Source: Littorina saxatilis (Eukaryota > Mollusca > Gastropoda > Littorinimorpha > Littorinidae). From it: DNA of 64,000 nucleotides. The position numbers were made by a program, and so were the translations under genes. The stretch spans positions 29,994,310 to 30,058,309 of the forward strand of contig NC_090255.1 in NCBI RefSeq assembly GCF_037325665.1. The letters run 5' to 3'. This document shows, in pieces, positions 52,084 through 62,210 of the stretch (positions are counted from its first letter, which is position 1; every line of letters begins with the position of its first letter). A model generated the notes under the pieces. It did no database searches. It was given only the letters and a program-made list of their open reading frames with translations, and was not told the origin of the DNA.

Positions 52084-52660
52084 CAGGCATGGGAATTGAA
52101 AATTGTATAAAAGGCGGAAAATTTATAACTGAAGACGCGAAGCATCAAGTCGACGGCGCGAAGCGCCTAGCCTTACTAGGGGGGTCCGGGGGGCATGCCC
52201 CCCGGAAAAAAATTCTCCAAAGAACCCAGATGGTGCAATCTGGTGTCATCTGAGCTCCAAGTTTGCCATTAAATTCTGTTTTTAGAATCAGATTTTTTAG
52301 TACAAAAATGTACCAATTTTTGCTTTTTTGAAGAAAAAAAATATATACATGTATTATATGGTTTAAATTTGTAAAAAAATTGATCTTCTTGAGACAAACA
52401 GGAAAATGTAACTTGTAACACAATCTGTGCAATCTGGTTTACTTTCAAGACATAAAAGTTCAATAACTGAGGCGGGCGGTAGCAGTGCGTGAACAAAGTA
52501 CGGACAGTTTTCGCGGGCTTTTGCGCAAAGGCCAAAGTAACCGGTGCTTTTTTTGTGTGCCTCCCCCCTTTATTTTTTCGGCGGACACTTTTGCATTTTC
52601 GGCGGAACAAAAAAAAAATTCGGCGGAAATCCGCCGTTCGGCGGACAATTCCCATGCCTG
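52084..52660. mobile_element. MITE with CAGGCATGGGAATTG ends
   Basis: The ends CAGGCATGGGAATTG and CAATTCCCATGCCTG are exact inverses, with atatat directly outside both (52078-52083, 52661-52666). It shares the module gcgcgaagcgcctagc plus the palindrome GGGGGTCCGGGGGGCATGCC and ggtgcaatctggt with the MITE at 27662. Near the right end cggcggaaatccgccg forms a second hairpin. No transposase is encoded. Confidence 0.78.
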
Positions 52661-52827
52661 ATATATCCATCATTCACAAACAAAACACATCAGTCAGTTT
52701 TTGTAGTCATCATAATGTCAAAGAAGATTACATCAAAAGCACATGCATCACTGATTCTTTTTCTTTTGCTCGTAGTAGGCCTTTTTCAGTGTGTCAAGCG
52801 CTTCTCTACTGTACTTGCGCTTGCTGA

Positions 52828-53315
52828 AGGTACTGAACTTGTCAAATTCAGGTGCACGGAGCCCCTGGGGCTTTTAGTCATACCTCAGGCAGCTATCTAT
52901 TAGAAGAACTACCAAGTTTCATTGACTTGCACCCAAAGAGTCAAGAACTGCGATTTTTTTACGAATCAATTTCGTACTCGGACCCGGCTGGTCTTGACCT
53001 ATTTTTGGATCTAAATTTAGATCAGGTAGATCACCACATCATGCACAAAAAGACACGTCACTAGCAAACTATGTCAGACATCATCATGAGTTTGTATAAA
53101 ACAAAATGGAGGCCGGAATCACTCAGTTGAATCGAACTCCGACCAAACACCACGTAATAACTAGGTTAATTTATGCACTCGCGTGAACAAGAAACTGTCG
53201 AGCTTCACAGATGTCGTCGTTGGGTAGTTTTACTACCATAGGAGGATTTTTGAACTGTAAATGCACTCAGCTGCAACAAAAACGCAAAACGAAGGCTGTA
53301 AGCTGCACTGTGCCT
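52828..53315. mobile_element. TTAA MITE (family T1), copy 3
   Basis: It matches the copies at 9364 and 23360 throughout, with one internal deletion near 53230. TTAA is kept on the right (53316-53319) but reads ctga on the left, so one target site has drifted. Confidence 0.8.
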
Positions 53316-53319
53316 TTAA

Positions 53320-54300
53320 GTAGCTCAACACAATGATCGCAGCCCAGGGTGCTAACACAGTTTGGAAGGTCAAGGTTTTATAGTATGCTTCACTAACGGG
53401 ATCTTATAAAAAAAGCTAAAACATTTACCACTGAAGAAAAACCATCTCTGAACAATTCAAAATTGTCACACTACTAGTTTTACATTTTAAGGATCTTGCC
53501 TAGTGCACATCTTTTTATTATGAAACATTTGTATTGTAAACAAAAGAAAACACAATGTCTTGTGATCTGTAAATGTTCTTAATACAGGGAACTTTATACA
53601 TTGTTCAAGTGAAGTACTGTACAGCCTATTTAGCTTGTTCATTTTCTCCCTATAATCTGCTACAATTCAATAAACTGCTGTAAACTTGTGTGCCCTTAAA
53701 GTAGATTTATGTCCTTCTGTGTGGGCACCTTCTTCTTCTTCTTCCTCTTCAGTGTTCAGTGTTTGCATTTGGATGTGTGCTCTCTGGCCAAGTCTTGTTG
53801 CACAGGGGTACGGGTGGCAAGAAAAGGCCACCCTCTCAGAACGTGTTGCAGAGTCTGTTCTTCCTACCCTAGCCACAGTCGCACGCTGTAGGTGCAAAAC
53901 CTATCCTTTTGATGTGTACCTTCAGACAGCAGTGTTCTGTGCAAAGGCGAAAGATGGCTGTCTGTTCTGCGTGAGTAAGATGGGGCTATGGTCTTGAATG
54001 AGCTGGTAGCTGTCTGTCTTTAAAAAAAAAAAAAAAATAGACATCAAAGAAGCTGCAGCACCAGCCAAGTGTTGACTGTTTTCTTTATGCGTAACCTGGT
54101 CCTGGCAGTAGCTGTTGTCCATCTGTAAACAAGCAAGATCATTATTATAATATATTGATGGTGTATTTGTTTTACCCAAAAGACGATTAAAATAACATTT
54201 AATTTTTGTTTTAGTTATGTGGCATACATGCAGTGGAACGATCATATCTTGTGATATCTTCCCTCTGAGAAAAAAACTACTATTCAAAATGTACTTTTAC
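53320..54300. other. No firm gene; possible exon near 54122 on the minus strand
   Basis: On the minus strand a tgtttacag acceptor precedes ATGGACAACAGCTACTGCCA (from 54122), which reads MDNSYCQDQVTHKENSQHLA and stays open for about 27 codons, without a clear donor. Both strands are open at 53686-53997, but neither product is recognisable. Confidence 0.25.
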
Positions 54301-54904
54301 ATACTTTTTTGTTAACTTAGGCTTTTGAAGATCCACATCCAATCCTGCCACAATGTAGGCACAATCATAGGCTAAAATTGTCAGGGTTATTTACCATCGA
54401 ACTGTCCTCAACATTCTATGCTGACACACACACATGCACACACACACTGGCACAGACACATAACTTGACTTCACTTAGGAAGGTTATGTGATGCTTAAAT
54501 CATTTGTCTTGCCACTAGTTCATCACAAGTAACCACTGTGTTTATTGCTGGTATGTGCTTAAATGGAGGGATAGTCTTATCCCATGGTAAAACATTTTTT
54601 TTTTAAAAAGCCTGGCAGGTGATGTGAGATGTGAGCCAAATTGTGTTCACGAAAAGCAGCCGGCCTTTAATAACACAAAGCTGCCTCTGTACACAATTCT
54701 GCTTTTACACATGCTATCCCTTAACTTGGATTCATACCAAAAATCAAGCCTGGTTTCATAGGAAACAGTCAGAATGTTGATTCAGCATTTAGAATGATAA
54801 TCTTATTTCATGTACACGCCTTGGCAAATCTGACAATTAAGTAAGCAGAAGTTTTCTTCACGGGACGGATTTGCTCATTTTATTATGTAGCAATGCACTT
54901 CACT

Positions 54905-55883
54905 TGGTCACATACACCCCCCCCCCCCCCCCTCTGTGCACAGTGATAGTTTTAAACAAGGAATTCTGTAAACACAGGGGTGGTCAAATACACCCCCCCC
55001 TTCCCTCTGTGCACAGTGATAGTTTTAAACAAGGAATTCTGTAAACACAGGGGTGGTCAAATACACCCCCCCCCCTTCCCTCTGTGCACAGTGATTGTTT
55101 TAAACAAGGAATTCTGTAAACACAGGGGTGGTCAAATACACCCCACCCCCCCCCCTTCCCTCTGTGCACAGTGATAGTTTTAAACAAGGAATTCTGTAAA
55201 CACAGGGGTGGTCAAATACACCCCCCCTTCCCTCTGTGCACAGTGATAGTTTCAAACAAGGAATTCTGTAAACACAGGGGTGGTCAAATACACCCCCCCC
55301 CCCCTTCCCTCTGTGCACAGTGATAGTTTTAAACAAGGAATTCTGTAAACACAGGGGTGGTCAAATACACCCCCCCCCCTTTCCCTCTGTGCACAGTGAT
55401 AGTTTTAAACAAGGAATTCTGTAAACACAGGGGTGGTCAAATACACCCCCCCCCCCTTCCCTCTGTGCACAGTGATAGTTTTAAACAAGGAATTCTGCTG
55501 TAAACACAGGGGTGGTCAAATCCACCCCCCCCCTTCTCTCTGTGCACAGTGATAGTTTTAAACAAGGAATTCTGTAAACACAGGGGTGGTCAAATACACC
55601 CCCCCCCCTTCCCTCTGTGAACAGTGATAGTTTTAAACAAGGAATTCTGTAAACACAGGGGTGGTCAAATACACCCCCCCCCTTCCCTCTGTGCACAGTG
55701 ATAGTTTTAAACAAGGAATTCTGTAAACACAGGGGTGGTCAAATACACCCCCCCCCCCTCCTTCCCTCTGTGCATAGTGATAGTTTTAAACAAGGAATTC
55801 TGTAAACGCAGGGGTGGTCAAATACACCCCCCCCCCTTCCCTCTGTGCACAGTGATAGTTTTAAACAAGGAATTCTGTAAACA
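54905..55883. repeat. Minisatellite, about 12-13 units of 70-80 bp
   Basis: Each unit reads caggggtggtcaaatacacc, a poly-C run of variable length, ttccctctgtgcacagtgat, agttttaaacaaggaattct and gtaaaca. Length varies only in the C run, plus a few single-base changes. The last unit merges into the MITE that starts at 55884, because the unit word caggggtgg equals the MITE end. Confidence 0.95.
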
Positions 55884-56258
55884 CAGGGGTGGGACTCTCT
55901 TGTGATGAAAAAGGAGGAAATCCCTTTTTTTCCAGGGGGTTCGGGGGCATGTTACCCCAAATTTTGGTTAAATGGTACATTAAAATCTGTGCAATCTGAC
56001 AAAAAGGACATTCTCCACACTCCCCAACCTCCCCCCCCCCCCCCCCCCCCCTCAAAATTACTATTAGTTATCAGGAGTTTTCAGTCAGCACAATTTAACT
56101 CTCAAGCCTCCAGTGTTCTGTTTCATCTCCACGTCACTCCAAATCATTCAGTCAACAAGTCATAGATATTGTAATGAAATGTGACGCGGAAAAATAGATT
56201 ACTCCAGCAGAATTCGTAAGTTGTGTCCGCGGAAATCCGCGGAAAAGTCCCACCCCTG
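55884..56258. mobile_element. MITE with CAGGGGTGGGACT ends
   Basis: Ends CAGGGGTGGGACT and AGTCCCACCCCTG are exact inverses with aaaca directly outside both (55879-55883, 56259-56263). The body contains ggttcgggggcatgttacccc and ctgtgcaatctgac, a diverged form of the module shared by the MITEs at 27662 and 52084, and the hairpin ccgcggaaatccgcgg near the right end. Confidence 0.8.
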
Positions 56259-56613
56259 AAACAGCACTGCATGGTGCCTTTTCCAGAAATAAATTCATCA
56301 AAAAATGTCAACTCACAACAGCAAGAGTCAGTGTGTCGATTGTTCATATGTGACAAAGTTGAGGGATGAGCTTATCCTATCTTAAAGCCTGGCCAGAACT
56401 GAGACGGTGACGAGAAGTAGTGTGCCTATAATGACACAATGCTTTCTTCGTAACCAATTAGATTCAACATCTCAGATCTGGTCAGGCCTATACAAATGCC
56501 ATCTCTCAACTTGGTCCATACAAAAATCATGAACCTGGCTTAATTCTGTACAGAGTGGGAATTTGTTTTTCTCTTTTTCGAAATCCAAAATAAGCAAAAT
56601 CAGGTCTTAAAAT

Positions 56614-57141
56614 CAATCAATCAATATGAGGTTTATATCGCGCGTATTCCGTGGGTACAGTTCTAAGAGCAGGGATTTATTTTATCTTTTTATTTTATGC
56701 AATTTATATCGTGCACATATTCAAGGCGCAGGGATTTATTTATGCCGTGTGAGATGGATTTTTTTTTACACAATACATCACGCATTCACATCGGCCAGAA
56801 GATCGCAGCCATTTCAGCGCATATCCTACTTTTCACGGCCTATTATTCCAAGTCACACGGGTATTTTGGTGGACATTTTTATCTATGCCTATACAATTTT
56901 GCCAGGAAAGACCCTTTTGTCAATCGTGAGATCTTTAACGTGCACACCCCAATGTAGTGTACATGAAGGGACCTCGGTTTTTCGTCTCATCCGAAAGACT
57001 AGCACTTGAACCCACCACCTAGGTTAGGGAAGGTGGGAGAAAATTGCTAACGCCCTGACCCAGGGTCGAACTCGCAACCTCTCGCTTCCGAGCGCAATTG
57101 CGTTACCACTCGGCCACCCAGTCCAAGTCCAAATGGAGCAA
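56614..57141 (-). mobile_element. tRNA-Ser/Leu-headed SINE (family D), inverse copy
   Basis: It is the inverse of the copy at 46893-47402, with head ggccgagtggtaacgcaatt at the right and a (CAAT)n tail at the left. The bases gtcttaaaat flank it (56604-56613, 57142-57151). It split a CAGTGGAACC-type repeat, pieces of which lie on both sides. Confidence 0.85.
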
Positions 57142-57418
57142 GTCTTAAAATGGGAGTGAATTTACAGATGTTATGAACAAGAAGTCTGCGAAAACAGGGT
57201 CATTAATAGGAAGGAGTCTTAGATTGGGGTGTCTTAAAAGGGGCAGGGGTGGAGGCCACTGTAATGACCATGAAATAATCAAAATAATACTATCAGTCAT
57301 CTTATTCTCTACCAAATTTCTAGAGGTCAAGACAATGATACAGATTATTTACTTGTGTCACTGTTAGTGTCATTCTATGAATAACAGACCGATAGAAAGA
57401 GAGCTCTGTGTCTTGTAC

Positions 57419-57518
57419 CTGGGTTCGTGCTCAGTTGCTTGAAAATTGACTTGTCAGAGGTTCTTCTTCAGCCTTACACCAGCCTACAGCGGTAGCTTCT
57501 ACTTCACCAAACTTTGTT
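57419..57518 (-). ncRNA. Candidate untranslated exon
   Basis: The acceptor (ttttgtttcag) and donor (cccag/gtacaag) bound 100 bp with no useful coding frame. It belongs to a series of similarly bounded stretches on the minus strand (57972, 59108, 60339, 61000) that suggests a spliced leader region or long non-coding RNA. Confidence 0.35.
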
Positions 57519-57611
57519 CTGAAACAAAACAAATAAAACACATCTTCAGGGTCAAGCATATGTATCAAATCATGATCACACAATTAAACCTTCTTCTTTG
57601 GTCAGTACTAT

Positions 57612-57898
57612 TGAAGATTTGTTAATTGTTTCTTGTTCACAAAAGCACTAATCAAAAAATTGCTCCAGGGGCTTGCAACGCAGTACAATATATTACCTTA
57701 CTGGGAGAATGCAAGTTTCCAGTACAAAGGACTTAACATTTCTTACATACTGCTTGACTAAAATCTTTACAAACATTGACTATATTCTATACAAGAAACA
57801 CTTAACAAGGGTAAAAGGAGAAACAGAATCCGTTAGTCGCCTCTTACGACATGCTGGGGGGCATCGGGTAAATTCTTCCCCCTAACCCGCGGGGGGTT
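57612..57898 (-). mobile_element. SINE family B, 3'-incomplete inverse copy
   Basis: On the minus strand it runs from ccccgcgggttagggggaag through cgtaagaggcgactaacgga to ttgttaattg-type sequence (aagaaacaattaac), but lacks the final tail. Confidence 0.82.
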
Positions 57899-57971
57899 GT
57901 ACAAGATAATGAAATAGAGTGAATTTTGAAGTGCATTCATAATTAAAGCCCAATCATGTGGTTTAACCTAC

Positions 57972-58142
57972 CTAGTCTTGAAAAGCCTGTCCGAGGAAAC
58001 AGATCAAGCACCCTTCCGCAGACCTTCCTGACGGAAGAGTCTTGGTTGTAACCGCTCACTTTCTAAAGTAGTCCATAAGCAGTTCCATGTGCCTATGTTA
58101 TCACTGTAACCAGCTCCTTTGTGTACCTGTGATCTGGATGAG
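57972..58142 (-). ncRNA. Candidate untranslated exon
   Basis: Acceptor tatgtgttgcag and donor actag/gtaggt bound 171 bp. All frames contain stops. It is the largest of the candidate exons in this series. Confidence 0.35.
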
Positions 58143-59107
58143 CTGCAACACATAAAACTTTCATATGAACACTATGTCAAGTATACCAGTTAGCATCCAT
58201 CAAACACTGACTGACTGAGGAGCATCACAAGATCTGTTCTAAGGAGGTAACAACTATTGTCACAAAGTGTTTATGATACAGCTGCAGGCACATGGCACTG
58301 AGTGGTCAATTGGTGAGGGGGGGGGGGGGGGCAGAAGTTCTGCTCAGTCTTGTCTGCTGATACTACACTTTGTGGTGGTGTAAGGCAGGGAATCACACCC
58401 CAACCACTGGCCCCGCCCACCTGGTGTCGAGTGCCTGTGGATACATCAGTCCCAGTCATGGCTGGCCCCCGGTTGACAACTGCCATGTACGTCATGTACG
58501 GGTACATTTACTTTGCAGTACAGATTAGTTTTCAATAGCAATGACATCATGGACGCACACCTGCCCAACGCAGACAAGGACAGCAAAATCAGGGACCAAA
58601 CGTGATAAAGAGTAACTAATCGTCACAAACATCAAAATGCTTTGCATTTCTTGACCAGATAACAATCATTTCTGGGCAATTGAAGATTATTATTCCACCT
58701 ACAGGCTATCACCCCCATGGCTGTTACTTGTAACACATTTCATTTCTTAAAATATGTTTTGTAAAGTAATACTGTAGTTAATAGATTTCTCTGAAAGGCA
58801 CATTCCTTCTCATGAAAACAATTTGGCTCACCGTCTAAGATCTGGTCAGGCTTTAAAATGGGATAAGACATGATCTCTTAACTTGTTCACATACCCACAA
58901 TGAACGGTCTGGTTGCTCTCTGCGCCAAGTGCGATTGTGTTATGAATAAATGCTGTAAAAGCTACAACTGTACTAGCTCATTTAAAAAAAAAATCACAAA
59001 ATGTCATTTCACCACAGCAAGCAAACAGTGTGTTTATTTCTGGTATAGAACAGACACACACACACACACATACACCAAAGCAACACAAAAGCCCAAAACA
59101 TGCCTAC

Positions 59108-59201
59108 CATCTAAATGAGGAATCCAGTTCCAACTGTCTTCTGCCAATATAACACTGCCAGAGACACCATGGTGTAGAAAGTCAGTTTAAAGAGAGACTA
59201 C
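59108..59201 (-). ncRNA. Candidate untranslated exon
   Basis: Acceptor atttttctttcag and donor gatg/gtaggc bound 94 bp. A short frame MVSLAVLYWQKTVGTGFLI starts inside and stops before the donor. Confidence 0.33.
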
Positions 59202-60338
59202 CTGAAAGAAAAATGATACAATAATAATAAAACACCCAGTGCAATAGACATACTTGCTCGTTAAAGGCTTACTTTACCATGTAAAAACATTTTGCTTCAC
59301 AGTCTCAGATCTTGTCAGGCTTTTACTTGGGATAAGATCATCCCTCTACTTGGACGAATAGCAACATAGATCAGCTTGAATGCTCTCTGTGCAGAGTGGT
59401 TTTTGTTTGTTTGTTAAAGAATTAGTTTTGTTAACAACACTTGGTACCTTTTTGTGAAAATATTTCATCACACATTTTAACTCACCACAGCAAGCAGTCA
59501 CTGAATATATAATTTTTTGTATGTGGCCAAGATGAGGGATTCCATGTTAAAGCATAGCCACATTATACTGTAGTGACAAGGCAAGTGGGCCTTTAAATTG
59601 TAAACTGATATATTGTGCATTTTGACTTCTTCATAAATTATAACCCTGATGCAGGCAGTCATCAGTACATGTAGTGGTTTAGTCCCTTGAATGAGAAAAG
59701 AATGACTTTGCAAGAAAGAAACTTGGAGTCAAAGTCAAAATACCCTTTAAATTAAAAACTATAGATTCCACAGGGTTTGAAGTTAGAAAGCTCTGAAAAT
59801 AACTCTGCTATTTGAAATTGACTAATAGTATTAACTTATACCGCCATACATGATACACATGTACAGACAAATGAACTAAGGCTTGTGAAGATCCATAATC
59901 CTGCTACACAAAGACACAATCATTCAGAGGTTGAAATTGCCAGGGTCATTTTCCATCCCCATGTAGCCTGGATTTAATTACTGGCATGTTTTTCAGTTAA
60001 AGAGATGTGTCACTCAGAATGACAGGAGATGGTTCACTCAATGCAGAGCATAATATAACATTGATTTCTTCATGCCATCTGATTTGCAGTTGAATTCACA
60101 GGGCGAGAAAAATTCTAGACTGTCCTCAACATTCTATGCTGACTGTAAATTGTAATTATATAATACATCCACCCTAGCTAACTGGTACACTAATCACTTG
60201 CTCTGGCTTACTTCTTTTTCCAACATAATAAATCTGTTATTTGTACTTTAGCCTTTTGTGGTAAAATATTCTCATTACCACCAGTTGCACTCACAAGCTA
60301 TTGCACTAGTGTATTTTGGAAATGATCAAAGGACTTAC

Positions 60339-60407
60339 TTGTGTTCTACAACAGCACCATGTCAGTGTTGCGGGAAGAATGAGGCAGGGCTTGGTAATAA
60401 CTGAGAC
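60339..60407 (-). ncRNA. Candidate untranslated exon
   Basis: Acceptor tgtttacttgcag and a consensus donor (cacaa/gtaagt) bound 69 bp. One frame is open through it, but the frame closes at once in the next candidate exon. Confidence 0.35.
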
Positions 60408-60999
60408 CTGCAAGTAAACAGAACATATTTAGAATCCCAGCATGTGTTATAATTTGTGTATATTTATATTATAAGGTCTTACATTGCAATAACAAACACA
60501 CACACACACATGCACACACTCATTCAATGTGCTCTATGTGCTAAGAATAAGAGTGATTGTTTAATGAATTAACGCTGAAGAAGCTACTAGTTGCTTAAAC
60601 ACATTCATAGCAAAATGTCACTTGATCATATCACCACATCAAGCACACTGTATCTTCATTTCTGGTTGTATACATTGTATGCAAGTGGAGGGATGATCTT
60701 ATTCCATGTAAAATCCTAGCTCAGCTGATCTCTCTCAACTTGGATTCATACCAAAAATCAGGAGCCTGGGTGTTTCTGTTCAGTGGGCATTTCCCTATTT
60801 GTTTTATTTGAATGCATTTCTTAAAAAGAACACTTCCTCTGCATAGCCGTCAGGATGTTGGTTCCACCTTTAGGAATGTGTCTTAGTGGACGGACAATCT
60901 TATTCCATGTACATGTTCCATTCCTTCGTGCATTATGTGATTCTACTGTATTTTAGTCATAAACAATGACCTTCATTCTAATAAGAAGAGACTATTACC

Positions 61000-61440
61000 T
61001 TTCACCTCGGACGTGTCAACTCATATTTTGCCGCTGAGTCGGTGGACAGTTGCTGGAAACCGAGTCCGTCGTCACACTTCGGGCTTTGGCAACTAAGTTC
61101 ACTTTGCGGGTCTTTCCCCTTGTAACACCATACTTGTTCGATCACAGTTTCTTTGTTCATCGGCCGAAGCAGGCCCCTCCTTCGCTCCCGTCTCGGCCAC
61201 AGTTTCCTCAGTGCAGTCGCTGAGTCGGGCATGAGAGCCCGCCCTTGAACGCACTCTCCCCTGTACCGCATAGTTTTAAACCTCCCCACCTTTTTAATCT
61301 CCCTGTTTGCCGGAGCTAACCACTATCGGTAACAGTGACTCAACCGCAGGACTCTGAGACGTTCGCAAGAACCCAGTCCTCTTCGGAAGAAGATGATCAA
61401 AGATGCATTGCCGACGCCGGCCATGTTGAATTAGTGAAAA
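61000..61440 (-). promoter_or_regulatory. Candidate first exon and promoter of a minus-strand transcript
   Basis: This CG-richer block ends at a donor (gaaag/gtaata at 61000/60999) on the minus strand. It holds two upstream-type frames: MAGVGNASLIIFFRRG (33 codons, from about 61428) and a 95-codon frame from 61289 that stops six bases before the donor. It probably marks the start of a gene whose coding part lies further left or outside the window. No TATA box is evident. Confidence 0.4.
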
Positions 61441-61784
61441 CCGAAACGTGGAAGCGAAACTAACTTATCTTCGGGAATCAATTAGGAAAACTATATGTGT
61501 AGTAGGTAGAAAAATGGCATTTAATGAGACAGATAAAACTCGGATCAAATGAGAAAGAAAGAACTATCCAAACTTGCAAGCACAGCCGCGGTAGTCCCTA
61601 AGTACGTACTGAAGTTCCCGATCCATGTTTTAGTCTAACCAGCGCTGTCTCTAGTCTATAGATGCGCAACAGGATAAGAGATACCCTGAGGTTATAAGTG
61701 ATACTCCCACATACGTTGCACAAGCATAGTTTAACGTTACCTTATGTACGGTCCAACCGGTGTGCAATGGGTGGAGAGAGAGGG

Positions 61785-61786
<2 letters not shown>

Positions 61787-61828
<42 letters not shown>

Positions 61829-61846
61829 CTGAGAGAGAGAGCGGAT
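61787..61846. repeat. (GA)n microsatellite
   Basis: Interrupted GAGA run of about 60 bp. Confidence 0.95.
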
Positions 61847-62118
61847 TATACGCGGGATAGCAGAAGACTGAAGGGAGAAAATAAAGGTCAAGCGATACAC
61901 GGCTTCAAAAAAGGAAGACTTAGTGGACTCGTGGGATTAAGAAACCAATTAGTGGCCATGTTGTACCCCTCCGTCTAAATACCAGCAGCAAACAGCTTAC
62001 ACCTGTCGCCATCTTGTTACTCTCCGCCCCACAATGCGCGAGAGAACAATATAGTTCTTTCCGTCTCCGGCTGTGCTGCTTGTTCATTCTTTCATATGAT
62101 ATTTCTTTTTTGTTCCTT

Positions 62119-62120
<2 letters not shown>

Positions 62121-62207
<87 letters not shown>
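62121..62207. repeat. (CT)n microsatellite
   Basis: About 43 CT units ending where recognisable LINE sequence starts. Confidence 0.97.

Positions 62208-62209
<2 letters not shown>

Positions 62210-62210
<1 letters not shown>

Larger units (their letters stand above)
54313..60930. repeat. Old, diverged duplication array
   Basis: Several sentence-like segments recur in order. One is cttggattcataccaaaaat followed by cctgg (54727, 60752, with weaker forms at 56507 and 58880). Another is gggatgatcttatyccatg (54565, 56364, 59330, 60695). A third is accacagcaagca with gtttatttctgg (58994-59045, 59475, 56310). The pair 54313-54430 and 59880-60145 both end gactgtcctcaacattctat. These look like four to six units of an ancient local duplication, heavily diverged and interrupted. 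Confidence 0.55.

Noticed and set aside
53686-53997. 103-codon plus-strand frame and its antisense partner
   Set aside because: Both strands are open over a CTT-rich tract; no domain and no way to choose.
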